DNA of 64,000 nucleotides from Pelagibacterales bacterium SAG-MED38 (GCA_014653585.1 JACWEH010000002.1:1-64000); one strand, 5' to 3'. Numbered from the stretch's first letter, positions 26,139 to 34,992 are shown. Notes: generated by a model from the sequence alone, not told the origin. A program made the numbers and translations.

Positions 26139-27351
26139 AATTATAAATCGTTGTCAAATATGTAATGGTCATTTAAAAGATTTCTTGGATTTAGGTAAAC
26201 AACCCTTATGTGATGATCTGACTGTGAAGCCAAATAGTAGTAATTTTTATAAGTTAAAAGTGAGCTATTGCAATAAATGCTTAACAGCCTATCAAAAATA
26301 TAACATACAAAAAAAAATATTATTTCCAAAAAATTATCACTATAGATCGTCAAATACCAAAGATGTAGTTGAAGGTATGCGAGATCTTGTTAAGAGCTCA
26401 AAAAAATATTTAAAAAATCTTAAATCAAAAAATGTTTTAGATATAGGTTGTAACGATGGAACTTTATTGAGTTTATTTAAAAAAGAAGGTTGTAATACAT
26501 TTGGTATAGAGCCTACTAAAGCATCTGTAGAAGCCAAAAAAAAGGGACATGTCATATTTAAAGAGTATTTTGATAAAACCTCATCAAAAAATATAAGAAA
26601 AATTATAGGTAATATTGATATTATTACATTCACAAATGTATTTGCACACATTGAAGATCTTGAGGATCTGTTATTTTCACTTAAGAATATTTCGAACAAA
26701 AATACCTTGATAATAATTGAGAATCATTACTTAGGAGAGGTAATAAAAAAAACTCAGTTCGATACTTTTTACCATGAACACCCGAGAACATATAGTTTGA
26801 AATCATTCGTCAATATTTCAAAAAAGATTAATATTAATCTAATAGATTTTAAATTTGTTAAAAGATATAATGGAAATATAAGAGTTTACTTAAAAAGCTT
26901 TGGTAAGATTTATAAGTCTAAAAAAAAATTGAGCCAATCATTAAGATTAGAAAAGTTAGAAATTAATAAAATTAAAACTTTTCAAAAAAAAGTAAACAAA
27001 TGGAAATTGAATAAAAAAAAGGAAATCGAAAAAATTACTGAAAAATTTGGACCTTTGCCCGCCAAAGCCTTTCCTGGAAGAGCTTCAATATCAATAAACT
27101 TATTGAGACTTAACTCTCAACATATTTCAAAAGTTTACGAAAAGAATTCCTCACTAAAAGTGAATAAATTTATTCCAGGAACAGATATCAAAATTTTAAA
27201 AGAAAAATATTTTAAAGTAAAACAGCATGATAAAGGAATTTTAATTAATCTAGCCTGGCATATAAGTGATGAGATAAATAATTACTTAAGACAAAAAATG
27301 AAATTTAAAGGGAAAATTATCGATATTATATCGAACAAAGATTTTAAATGA
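26128..27351 (+). CDS. Sugar C-methyltransferase with Zn-ribbon (Methyltransf_13/11/14), divergent C-terminus
   Basis: A 407-residue enzyme of the NovU/TylC3/TcaB9 group that methylates ring carbons of NDP-sugars. The N-terminal zinc domain has CQIC at residues 9-12 and CNKC near 47-50. The SAM domain has VLDIGCNDGTLLSLF and FTNVFAHIEDLEDLL, followed by ENHYLGEVI and FYHEHPRTYSL. The C-terminal domain is odd: where relatives have GYGA.AKG, this protein reads LPAKAFPGRAS. It overlaps the flanking genes by 11 and four bases. The substrate is inferred only. Confidence 0.8.
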   Translation: MKYKIINRCQICNGHLKDFLDLGKQPLCDDLTVKPNSSNFYKLKVSYCNKCLTAYQKYNIQKKILFPKNYHYRSSNTKDVVEGMRDLVKSSKKYLKNLKSKNVLDIGCNDGTLLSLFKKEGCNTFGIEPTKASVEAKKKGHVIFKEYFDKTSSKNIRKIIGNIDIITFTNVFAHIEDLEDLLFSLKNISNKNTLIIIENHYLGEVIKKTQFDTFYHEHPRTYSLKSFVNISKKININLIDFKFVKRYNGNIRVYLKSFGKIYKSKKKLSQSLRLEKLEINKIKTFQKKVNKWKLNKKKEIEKITEKFGPLPAKAFPGRASISINLLRLNSQHISKVYEKNSSLKVNKFIPGTDIKILKEKYFKVKQHDKGILINLAWHISDEINNYLRQKMKFKGKIIDIISNKDFK

Positions 27352-28202
27352 ATTTTTTAATTATTGGCTCAGGATTTGGAATTTACGGTTATCTGCCTGC
27401 GATATATAAAAATTCAAAAAAAATTTTTTTAAATATTAAATATAAAAAAAAGATTGAAAAAAGAATTGAATTAATCAGATATTTAAAAAGAGTAACTTGG
27501 TATTTTGATATTAAAGATATAAATGATAAAATTGACTATGTTATAGTTGCTCAAAACCCTAGACAACAATTTTTTATTACAAAAAAAATATTACGCTTCT
27601 TAAAACCAAAACATTTATTTTTAGAAAAACCAATATGCCATTCTCCAAATAAATCTTTGAATTTTGTTGAATTTTTAGAAAAAAATAAAATAAAATTTAG
27701 TGTTGGATATTTATTTACATATTTAAATTGGTATAAATATATTAAGAAAAATCTCTCTCATAATCAAAAATTCAAAATTACCTGGAGAATAAAATCTAAT
27801 AAAAAAAATAATTTATGGAAGTCCAATCATAAAGAAGGTGGTGGTTTAGTTAGATTTTACAGTATTCATTTTTTTAAATTATTTCATGATTTAGACTTTG
27901 CAAATATTCATAATGTTTCAGTAAATAAAAAACACTGTAAATTTATTTTAAAAGATCAAAAAGAAAATATAATTTTTTTAAATGTAAAATATGCTTTAAT
28001 TAATCAATTTCATATAAGACATAATAAAAATTATTTTCTAAAATCATCAAATCCATTTATGAAAAGTATAAAGATAAATAATGATCCAAGGATCAGTATA
28101 ATTCAAAAATATGTAAAAGATATTTTTGAGAACTTTAAAATTAATTATAGACATGAGAAAAAATTTATCGAATTTTGGAAAAAAATAGAAACGATGGGTT
28201 AA
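27348..28202 (+). CDS. Gfo/Idh/MocA-family oxidoreductase
   Basis: A 284-residue protein with an N-terminal NAD(P)-binding turn (LIIGSGFGIYGYLPAI), DYVIVAQNPRQQ and the family's catalytic-region motif FLEKPICHS (EKP with Lys at about residue 94). VGYLFTYLNWY and KEGGGLVRFYSIHFF resemble the second conserved domain. Such enzymes reduce or oxidise sugar hydroxyl or keto groups. It lies between the methyltransferase (four-base overlap) and an epimerase gene, so it probably acts on a nucleotide sugar. Confidence 0.75.
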   Translation: MNFLIIGSGFGIYGYLPAIYKNSKKIFLNIKYKKKIEKRIELIRYLKRVTWYFDIKDINDKIDYVIVAQNPRQQFFITKKILRFLKPKHLFLEKPICHSPNKSLNFVEFLEKNKIKFSVGYLFTYLNWYKYIKKNLSHNQKFKITWRIKSNKKNNLWKSNHKEGGGLVRFYSIHFFKLFHDLDFANIHNVSVNKKHCKFILKDQKENIIFLNVKYALINQFHIRHNKNYFLKSSNPFMKSIKINNDPRISIIQKYVKDIFENFKINYRHEKKFIEFWKKIETMG

Positions 28203-28228
28203 TATAATTTAATTTATTATAATAGAAT

Positions 28229-29086
28229 ATGAAAATAGGTATAATTGGATCAACTGGCTTTATAGGAAATAATCTTTATTTATATCTTTCCAAATTTAAA
28301 AATTATAAAGTTTTTAGATATTCATCTTATAAGAAAAATAATAAATATTGGATAAATAAAGTCTCTCAAGAAATTAAAACTACAAAGCCAAATATAATAT
28401 TAAATTGTTCTGCAAACCAATCTTTAAAAAATGATAAAAAATCAATTAAAGATCTTCTAAATTCAAATTTATATTCAAACATTAATTTTTTAGAACAGGC
28501 AACTCAAAATAATTTGTTTAAAGGATATATTTCTTTCGGAACTAAGTGGGAGTTTAATCAAAACATGGAATTTAATCCATTAAACTTTTATTCAGCTACC
28601 AAGCATGCCAATGATATTTTCTTCAATTATTTTTCACAAAAGAAAAATATTTGCACTGTTTCTCTTAAAATTTTTGACACTTATGGACCGAATGACAAAA
28701 GAAGTAAAATATTAAACTTAATTATTGATAGTATTAAAAAAAATAAAACTCTGAAACTCACTCCTGGAAACCAATACTTAGACTATGTTCACATTAATGA
28801 CTTATCAGAATTAGTCTCGAAAATATGTTCTGATATTAATAAAAAAAGATTAAAAGGATTTAATTATTTTACAGTAAGCTCAAAAAAACCTCTTAAATTA
28901 AAAAAAATTATAAATCACATTAGATATATGTTAAAGGGAAAGACAAAAATAAAATTAGGAGCAAAAAAATATCGAAAAATTGAAGCAATGCAAAAAATAA
29001 AAAAATTAAAGAATTATCCTGGTTGGAAACCAAAAATTAACTTCGTTAAAGAACTCTCAAATATTATAAAAACTTATGAAAATTAA
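28229..29086 (+). CDS. NAD-dependent epimerase/reductase (extended SDR), nucleotide-sugar type
   Basis: A 285-residue extended SDR with the glycine-rich GIIGSTGFIGNNL, LNCSANQS, the substrate-site SFGTKWEF and the catalytic YSATKHA (YxxxK). LDYVHINDLSELV and a C-terminal GWKPKINF resemble CDP-abequose synthase/RfbJ-like and related keto-reductases. It would reduce the 4-keto sugar made by RfbG after C-methylation; this step order is inferred. A TATAAT lies six bases before its ATG, but no good -35 is seen. It overlaps the next methyltransferase by 11 bases. Confidence 0.78.
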   Translation: MKIGIIGSTGFIGNNLYLYLSKFKNYKVFRYSSYKKNNKYWINKVSQEIKTTKPNIILNCSANQSLKNDKKSIKDLLNSNLYSNINFLEQATQNNLFKGYISFGTKWEFNQNMEFNPLNFYSATKHANDIFFNYFSQKKNICTVSLKIFDTYGPNDKRSKILNLIIDSIKKNKTLKLTPGNQYLDYVHINDLSELVSKICSDINKKRLKGFNYFTVSSKKPLKLKKIINHIRYMLKGKTKIKLGAKKYRKIEAMQKIKKLKNYPGWKPKINFVKELSNIIKTYEN

Positions 29087-30368
29087 ATGTAGAAACTGTA
29101 AATCTCAAAAATTAACTAAAGTTATTTATATTGGTAAACAAGTAGTAAGTTCTATTTTTCCAAAAACGAAACCTAAGAGTTCCAAAAAATACTCTTTAGA
29201 TCTTTATGAATGTAAAACATGTAAACTTGTGCAGTTGGGTAAATCAATCCCATTAGGAAACATGTATGGCGAAACATATGGTTATAGAAGTTCATTAAGC
29301 AAATTAATGGTCAACCATTTAAAAAGAAAATTTTTAAAATTAAAAAAAATGTTAAGGTTAAAAAAAAATTCAAATATTCTTGATATTGGCTCAAGCGACT
29401 CAACATTTCTTAATTTTTTTTCAAATGAGAAGAAAGGTTATAATTATTTTGGTATAGATCCATCTGCAAAGAAATATTCTAAATATTATAATAAAGATGT
29501 TAATCTTATAGTGGACTACTTTTCAGCAAAATCTGTCAATTCTAGATTAAATTCAATTAATTTAAAAAATAAAAAATTTAAATTAATTTCAAGTTTCGCT
29601 ATGTTTTACGATATTGATGATCCGAATTCATTTTGTAAAGACATAAGATCTCTCTTAGAAAAAGATGGTATTTGGATTTTAGAAATGTCTTATTTTCCGA
29701 TGTTACTATCAAATTTGACCTATGACCAAATATGTCATGAACACGTTACTTACTATACTCTTTCAGTTTTTAAAAATATTGTAGAAAAAAATGATCTTAA
29801 GATAATTGATTTTTCGTTCAATATTATTAATGGTGGAAGTATTGAAATAATATGCGCTCCTAAAAAGTCAAAAATCGAACCCAAAAAAACAAAAATATTA
29901 AGACAGTTAGAAATTGAGGATAAAATTTCACATGATGATTATAAAAAATTCAATTTAAGAGTAGATAATATAAAAAAAACAACAAATATTTTATTGGAAA
30001 ATATTAATAAAGCTAAAAATAAAATAATTGGATATGGAGCTGCCACTAAAGGAAATATAGTTCTAAATCACTGTGAATTGAACGCAAAAAAAATTCCACT
30101 TATTTGCGACGAGAACGAGGAAAAATTTGGAAGATATACACCTGGTTCAAATATAAAGATTATTCCAAAGAAAAAAATGAGGAAAATAAAACCAGATTAT
30201 TTACTAGTATTAATTTGGTCATTTAAGTCTGAGGTAATAAAACAAGAACTTAAATATATTAAGAGAGGTGGTAAATTAATTTTTCACTTACCTTTCTTAC
30301 ACATTGTTGATAAAGAAAATTATATTAAACACCTAAATGAAAATTTCGATGCCTTTTCTTATAAATAA
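29076..30368 (+). CDS. Sugar C-methyltransferase with Zn-ribbon (Methyltransf_13/11/14)
   Basis: A 430-residue paralogue-like relative of the enzyme at 26128, with canonical domains. The zinc motifs are CRNC (residues 4-7) and CKTC (46-49). The SAM motif is ILDIGSSDSTFLNFF, followed by EMSYFPMLLSNLTYDQICHEH. The C-terminal domain carries IIGYGAATKGNIVLNHC and DENEEKFGRYTPG. Relatives methylate a carbon of 4-keto NDP-sugars. It overlaps the preceding SDR gene by 11 bases, the same length as the other methyltransferase overlap. Confidence 0.85.
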   Translation: MKIKCRNCKSQKLTKVIYIGKQVVSSIFPKTKPKSSKKYSLDLYECKTCKLVQLGKSIPLGNMYGETYGYRSSLSKLMVNHLKRKFLKLKKMLRLKKNSNILDIGSSDSTFLNFFSNEKKGYNYFGIDPSAKKYSKYYNKDVNLIVDYFSAKSVNSRLNSINLKNKKFKLISSFAMFYDIDDPNSFCKDIRSLLEKDGIWILEMSYFPMLLSNLTYDQICHEHVTYYTLSVFKNIVEKNDLKIIDFSFNIINGGSIEIICAPKKSKIEPKKTKILRQLEIEDKISHDDYKKFNLRVDNIKKTTNILLENINKAKNKIIGYGAATKGNIVLNHCELNAKKIPLICDENEEKFGRYTPGSNIKIIPKKKMRKIKPDYLLVLIWSFKSEVIKQELKYIKRGGKLIFHLPFLHIVDKENYIKHLNENFDAFSYK

Positions 30369-30369
30369 A

Positions 30370-31485
30370 TTAAATTATTTTATCTAACTTTTTAATATCA
30401 ACCTCGATAGAGCCATAATGATCTGCAATTACATGGTCTTTAGGTGAAGATTCAAGTTTTTTAAAGTTTATTTGATTATCGTTAGCTAAATTTTCATATA
30501 ACTTATTAGTTAAATTACTTCTTAGTTCAATAATGTTGGTTCTGTTATTACTCCAAATTAAATTAGCAAGCCCTGCACCTTGTAAACCCACTACTGTTTC
30601 TGCATTATTAAAAATTTTTAATTCTTCACGAAAATTTAACTCAGACAATCTAACAAATTCAAAACCTTTATCTTTTAAAAAAATTTTTAATTCATTTTCG
30701 TTAATAATATATCTAAAATTTTTCAAATTTGATTTTGAGTCTGATCTATCGATATAAAATTTTTTAGGAAAATCTTTATCAGATTTGTGTGGTAAAAATT
30801 TTTTTTTTAACCATTCACTGATCCAAATTGGTAAATTCTCAATGTCTTTTAAAACATCTTTTGATATTTGCCAGGGATGAGTTGTAACTATAATTCTATC
30901 TGATTTTATATGTCTATATTTTACACTAGATAAACATTGGCTATTTTTTATTCCAAGCAAGTTAAGTGTCTCTAACTGCCATTTATTCAAATTTGGACAA
31001 AGATAATAGTCAATTTCTTGTAAATTAATTTTTTTTTCTGTAATACCTATTCTAGGTAATACATCAAATAACCAGTGAAAAAAATTATCATTACCACCAC
31101 CACCTGTTAATAAACTTAAAGTAGTACCACTCAATTTTTTCATTATGTAAGGAGTGCCATTTTTCAAAACTATATTTTTAGTTACGTCATCATCATTTAC
31201 ATTATTTCTTAATTGAAATGACGGTTTATCAATTAAAAGATTGTTTTTTATTATTGCGGTATCATGAATTCTATCTGTATATAGTCTAGAATTAGATGAA
31301 AAAAATATTGAGTATTCCAACATAAAATTTTTGTTTTCAAAAGAAACATTTTCTTCTTCATATAATTCGGATTGAATTTTTTGATTAAAAACTATTTTTC
31401 CGTGCTTTAATCTAAATATATTATAGAAAAATTTCTTAAATATTGATTGAAAAAATTTTTTAATATTATTTTTATTTACTTTCAC
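30370..31485 (-). CDS. Glycosyltransferase family 61 protein (DUF563)
   Basis: A 371-residue GT61-type protein: GGGGNDNFFHWLFDVLPRI (the family's HW...D..PR block), YYLCPNLNKWQLETL, KFYIDRSDSKSNLKN and the donor-site region ETVVGLQGAGLANLIW. It probably adds a sugar to a surface glycan. The start is GTG at 31485, because no in-frame ATG fits the N-terminus. It is convergent with the methyltransferase (two-base gap) and divergent from rfbG (33 bases). Confidence 0.82.
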   Translation of the reverse strand: MKVNKNNIKKFFQSIFKKFFYNIFRLKHGKIVFNQKIQSELYEEENVSFENKNFMLEYSIFFSSNSRLYTDRIHDTAIIKNNLLIDKPSFQLRNNVNDDDVTKNIVLKNGTPYIMKKLSGTTLSLLTGGGGNDNFFHWLFDVLPRIGITEKKINLQEIDYYLCPNLNKWQLETLNLLGIKNSQCLSSVKYRHIKSDRIIVTTHPWQISKDVLKDIENLPIWISEWLKKKFLPHKSDKDFPKKFYIDRSDSKSNLKNFRYIINENELKIFLKDKGFEFVRLSELNFREELKIFNNAETVVGLQGAGLANLIWSNNRTNIIELRSNLTNKLYENLANDNQINFKKLESSPKDHVIADHYGSIEVDIKKLDKII

Positions 31486-31518
31486 AATGATTAAGATTTA
31501 TATACTTTAATATAGTTA

Positions 31519-32574
31519 ATGAAATTAGAATTATTAAAAAAAAAGATAAATAAAAAAAAAATTTTTATCACTGGTAATACAGGCTTTGTTGGTTCATGGT
31601 TAAGTATAATGTTAACTTTTTTTGGTGCGAAAATTTTAGGTTTTTCACTTAAAAAAAAAGATAAAAAATTTATTTCTAATTATGCTCAATTTAAAAAGAA
31701 TATTAAAACAATTTATTCAGATATAAACCTAATTAACAAACATAAAAAAAAGATCAAAAAATTTAACCCTCAGATAGTTATTCATTTAGCATCACAACCA
31801 CTAGTTCTTGAGTCATATAAAGATACTAAAAAAACGTATTTAACAAATATTATGGGAACTGTTAATTTGTTTGAAACACTCAAAGAAATTAAATCAATCA
31901 AAAAAATTATCGTTTTTACTTCAGATAAAGTTTATCAAAATTTAGATGGAAAAATTTTAAATGAAAACTCATCCTTGGGTGGAATAGATCCATATAGTTC
32001 GAGTAAATCATGTCAGGATATAATATCTACCACATACAAATCATCAATTTATAGAAAAAAGATAGAAATAATTATTTTACGCGCAGGTAATATTATAGGT
32101 GGTGGTGATTGGAATAAATACAGAATAATTCCTGACATTTTTAAGTGTCTATATAGTTCTAAAAAGATTTATATACGAAATCCTTATGCAATAAGACCAT
32201 GGCAACATATTTTTGATATTTTGAACTTTTTTATTCTTGCAATAACAAAAAAGACAAAAAAAACAAATAAACCGGAAATTTTTAATATAGCTCCAAACTT
32301 ACAATCAAACATTAAAGTAATTAAATTGATTGATCTAATTAAAAAGATCGGAAGTTATAAAAAATTTAAAATTATTTTAAAAAAAAATCCGCAATATGAA
32401 AGTTCAATTTTAAGATTATCAAGTCTAAGTGCAAAAAGGAAACTTAAGTATAAACCTAAACTTAATCTAGAAAATACCATTAAATTAACAATAGATTGGT
32501 ATGATACTTATTATAAAAAAAAAGATGTTTATAATTACAGCCTTAATCAACTAAAAAACTATTTTAATAAATAA
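31519..32574 (+). CDS. rfbG: CDP-glucose 4,6-dehydratase
   Basis: Converts CDP-glucose to CDP-4-dehydro-6-deoxyglucose. The 351-residue extended SDR has FITGNTGFVGSWLS (residues 16-29), HLASQPLVLESY, the TSDKVYQN motif, catalytic DPYSSSKSC (YxxxK), ILRAGNIIGGGDWNKYRIIPD and RNPYAIRPWQH, which together are diagnostic of RfbG/DdhB. It pairs with rfbF at the other end of the island. Its stop codon directly touches the 3' CCA of the opposing tRNA-Thr gene. Confidence 0.92.
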   Translation: MKLELLKKKINKKKIFITGNTGFVGSWLSIMLTFFGAKILGFSLKKKDKKFISNYAQFKKNIKTIYSDINLINKHKKKIKKFNPQIVIHLASQPLVLESYKDTKKTYLTNIMGTVNLFETLKEIKSIKKIIVFTSDKVYQNLDGKILNENSSLGGIDPYSSSKSCQDIISTTYKSSIYRKKIEIIILRAGNIIGGGDWNKYRIIPDIFKCLYSSKKIYIRNPYAIRPWQHIFDILNFFILAITKKTKKTNKPEIFNIAPNLQSNIKVIKLIDLIKKIGSYKKFKIILKKNPQYESSILRLSSLSAKRKLKYKPKLNLENTIKLTIDWYDTYYKKKDVYNYSLNQLKNYFNK

Positions 32575-32650
32575 TGGTGCCCCCGCACGGATTCGAACCG
32601 CGGACCTATTGATTACAAATCAATTGCTCTACCAGCTGAGCTACAAGGGC
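32575..32650 (-). tRNA. tRNA-Thr (anticodon UGU)
   Basis: A 76-base tRNA on the minus strand. Acceptor GCCCTTG pairs with CGGGGGC using two G-U pairs. The D arm is GCTCAGCTGGTAGAGC. The anticodon stem is ATTGA/TCAAT with loop TTTGTAA (anticodon TGT). The T arm is GCGGTTCGAATCCGT, with discriminator A and encoded CCA (32577-32575). It lies 33 bases downstream of rlmB on the same strand and forms the right border of the sugar island. Confidence 0.97.
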
Positions 32651-32683
32651 ATTCGCAATAATTATTAATTATTTATCAATTAA

Positions 32684-33427
32684 TCAACTCTTTTTTTTTA
32701 AGTAGCTTAGATGATGAAAAACAATTGCTGCACTATTAGATACATTTAAGCTTTCAACTTTCTCACTGATGTTTATTTTGACTAAAAAATCTGCATATTT
32801 AGATGTGTGCTGATGCATACCAAAACCTTCAGATCCAAATACAAGAATATTTTTCCCTTTCCACTCTATATCAGTAAAATTTTTTTTTCCATTTCCGTCA
32901 AAACCATATATCCAAAAATTTTTATCTTTTAAGTTTTTTAAAGTTGAATTGATGTTTGAAACTTCAAATATATTAACGTATTCAATAGCTCCACTTGCAG
33001 CTTTGTACATAAGCTTACTTTCACTAGGAAAGTTTCTTTGTTTAATCAAAATTCCATCAATTCTAAATGAAGCAGCACTTCTAATTAATGATCCTATATT
33101 TCTTGGATCTGTTACACCGTCTAAACAAACTAAAGTGATATCATCACTTGACTTGATAAATTCTTTTAATATTGGTTTTTCAAGATGTTCAATTTCAGCA
33201 ACATATCCTTGATGTAACAAATTTTCTTTAGTACTATATTTGTCTAGCTCTTTTTTTGTCTTAAAATATACTTTAACCTCTTGGAGTAAGTTTTTATTAG
33301 GATTTTTTTTATGAATATTTTTCTTACTATCTTCTGTCAGAAATACTCTTAAAACCTTTCTATTAGGATTGCGTAGAGCTTCGATTACTGCGTGTTGTCC
33401 TATTATAAAAAAAGATGATTTGTTCAT
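32684..33427 (-). CDS. rlmB: 23S rRNA (guanosine-2'-O-)-methyltransferase, RlmB/TrmH family
   Basis: A SPOUT-class ribose methyltransferase; RlmB modifies G2251 of 23S rRNA. The 247 residues have an N-terminal substrate-binding L30e-like domain (IIGQHAVIEALRNPNRKV). The three SpoU motifs follow: LDGVTDPRNIGSLIRSAASF, ILVFGSEGFGMHQHTSK and ISEKVESLNVSNSAAIVFHHL. The VESLNVSNSAAI form of motif 3 separates it from TrmJ at 5781. The gene is divergent from the tRNA-Tyr/tuf operon. Confidence 0.9.
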   Translation of the reverse strand: MNKSSFFIIGQHAVIEALRNPNRKVLRVFLTEDSKKNIHKKNPNKNLLQEVKVYFKTKKELDKYSTKENLLHQGYVAEIEHLEKPILKEFIKSSDDITLVCLDGVTDPRNIGSLIRSAASFRIDGILIKQRNFPSESKLMYKAASGAIEYVNIFEVSNINSTLKNLKDKNFWIYGFDGNGKKNFTDIEWKGKNILVFGSEGFGMHQHTSKYADFLVKINISEKVESLNVSNSAAIVFHHLSYLKKKS

Positions 33428-33481
33428 AAAATTACCTTTGTTTTACACGTTTTTTGAAATATTTTCCCATTAAATCACATA

Positions 33482-33509
33482 TTGCATTTGCACAAATAAA
33501 ATATATAAA
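33482..33509 (+). promoter_or_regulatory. Predicted promoter of tRNA-Tyr, tRNA-Gly, tuf, tRNA-Trp, secE
   Basis: TTGCAT (33482-33487), 16 bases, TATAAA (33504-33509), about 50 bases before tRNA-Tyr. It is the only good promoter match upstream of the tRNA-tuf group, which is expected to be strongly expressed. Confidence 0.5.
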
Positions 33510-33538
33510 ACGCTTGTTGTTTGAAGCTTTATTGAACA

Positions 33539-33554
33539 AGGGGACGCTTCCCCT
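33539..33554 (+). other. GC-rich hairpin three bases ahead of tRNA-Tyr
   Basis: AGGGGA-CGCT-TCCCCT forms a six-pair stem with a four-base loop, unusually GC-rich for this genome. Only three bases separate it from the mature 5' end of tRNA-Tyr at 33558. It may shape the precursor for RNase P or keep the leader from pairing with the G-rich acceptor strand. Confidence 0.5.
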
Positions 33555-33557
33555 AAG

Positions 33558-33643
33558 GGAGGGGTTCCAGAGCGGTCAAATGGGGCGGGCTGTAAACCCG
33601 TTGACTTCGGTCTTCGAAAGTTCGAATCTTTCCCCCTCCACCA
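33558..33643 (+). tRNA. tRNA-Tyr (anticodon GUA)
   Basis: An 86-base class II tRNA. Acceptor GGAGGGG pairs with CCCCTCC. The anticodon loop CTGTAAA gives GTA. There is a long variable arm, T-loop GTTCGAATC, discriminator A and encoded CCA (33641-33643). It is the first gene of the tRNA-Tyr/tRNA-Gly/tuf transcript, an order like the E. coli tufB operon. Confidence 0.97.
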
Positions 33644-33687
33644 TTCAATGAACTTTGGCAATACTGGAGTGTTACTCTTGGGGTTGT

Positions 33688-33761
33688 GCGGGTGTAGTTC
33701 AATGGTAGAACGCTAGCCTTCCAAGCTGGATGTAAGGGTTCGATTCCCTTTACCCGCTCCA
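33688..33761 (+). tRNA. tRNA-Gly (anticodon UCC)
   Basis: A 74-base tRNA. Acceptor GCGGGTG pairs with TACCCGC (one G-U). The anticodon stem-loop CTAGC-CTTCCAA-GCTGG has anticodon TCC. The T arm is GGGTTCGATTCCC, with discriminator T and encoded CCA (33759-33761). It sits 44 bases after tRNA-Tyr and 40 before tuf. Confidence 0.97.
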
Positions 33762-33801
33762 AGAATATAAATTTAAAATTGAAAAGTGAGGAAAAAAAGT
33801 A

Positions 33802-34992
33802 ATGTCTAAAGAAAAATTTGTAAGAAATAAACCGCATTGTAATATTGGTACTATTGGTCATGTCGATCATGGTAAAACAACTTTAACTGCGGCAATCACA
33901 AAAGTTTTGTCAGAAACTGGTGGTGCTACTGCTGTAGCATATGATCAAATTGATAAAGCTCCAGAAGAAAAAGAAAGAGGAATTACAATTTCTACAGCAC
34001 ACGTTGAATACGAAACAGAAAAACGTCATTATGCACACGTAGACTGTCCTGGACATGCTGACTATGTTAAAAATATGATTACAGGTGCAGCACAAATGGA
34101 TGGAGCAATTTTAGTTGTTAATGCTGCCGATGGTCCAATGCCACAAACTAGAGAACATATTCTTCTAGCAAGACAAGTTGGTGTTCCAGCAATATGTGTT
34201 TACTTAAATAAAGTTGATCAGGTTGATGATAAAGAAATGATTGACTTGGTTGAAGAGGAAATAAAAGAACTATTGACTTCATATAAATTCCCAGGAGATA
34301 AAACGCCTATAGCTAAAGGTTCTGCCTTAGCTGCTGTTGAGGGAAGAGATGATGAAATTGGAAAAAATTCAATTTTAGAGTTAATGAAGAATGTAGATTC
34401 ATTTATACCTCAACCTGACAGACCAAAAGATAAACCTTTCTTAATGCCTGTAGAAGATGTCTTTTCTATTTCTGGTAGAGGAACAGTCGCAACAGGCAGG
34501 GTAGAGTCTGGTGTTCTTAAAACTGGTGATGAAATCGAAATTATTGGTATTAGAGAAACTAAAAAATCAGTTTGTACTGGTGTTGAAATGTTCAGAAAAC
34601 TTTTAGACTCAGGTGAAGCTGGTGACAACGTTGGTGTTCTTTTAAGAGGAGTGGAAAGAACTGATATTGAGAGAGGACAAGTTCTTTGTAAGCCAGGTTC
34701 AGTTACACCACACACTAAGTTTGAAGCACAAGCTTATGTATTAAAGAAAGAAGAGGGTGGTAGACACACTCCGTTCTTTACTAAATACAGACCACAATTT
34801 TATTTTAGAACTACAGACGTAACAGGTGAAGTTGAATTACCAGCAGGTACTGAAATGGTTATGCCAGGTGATGATGCTAAATTTACAGTTAAATTAATAA
34901 CTCCCATTGCAATGTCAGAAAAACTAAACTTTGCAATTAGAGAGGGTGGTAGAACTGTAGGTGCTGGAGTTGTAACTAAAATTATAGAGTAA
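33802..34992 (+). CDS. tuf: Elongation factor Tu
   Basis: Delivers aminoacyl-tRNA to the ribosome. The 396-residue GTPase has GHVDHGKT (G1, residues 19-26), the RGITI switch I, DCPGHADY (G3) and NKVD (G4), then domains II and III with the typical [11 protein letters not shown] and VMPGDD. It has one of the few clear ribosome-binding sites of the window (GAGG 12 bases before ATG). No second tuf follows fusA, so this may be the sole copy. tRNA-Trp follows nine bases after the stop. Confidence 0.98.
   Translation: MSKEKFVRNKPHCNIGTIGHVDHGKTTLTAAITKVLSETGGATAVAYDQIDKAPEEKERGITISTAHVEYETEKRHYAHVDCPGHADYVKNMITGAAQMDGAILVVNAADGPMPQTREHILLARQVGVPAICVYLNKVDQVDDKEMIDLVEEEIKELLTSYKFPGDKTPIAKGSALAAVEGRDDEIGKNSILELMKNVDSFIPQPDRPKDKPFLMPVEDVFSISGRGTVATGRVESGVLKTGDEIEIIGIRETKKSVCTGVEMFRKLLDSGEAGDNVGVLLRGVERTDIERGQVLCKPGSVTPHTKFEAQAYVLKKEEGGRHTPFFTKYRPQFYFRTTDVTGEVELPAGTEMVMPGDDAKFTVKLITPIAMSEKLNFAIREGGRTVGAGVVTKIIE

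Noticed and set aside
28203..28228. TATAAT just before the SDR gene as an internal promoter
   Set aside because: The -10 match is perfect, but no acceptable -35 element lies 15-19 bases upstream, and TATAAT is frequent by chance in DNA of this composition.
33454..33870. Frames on both strands across the tRNA-Tyr/tRNA-Gly region, one reaching into tuf
   Set aside because: They are read through two clear tRNA genes and the tuf start and show no protein family pattern; typical shadow frames of tRNA sequence.
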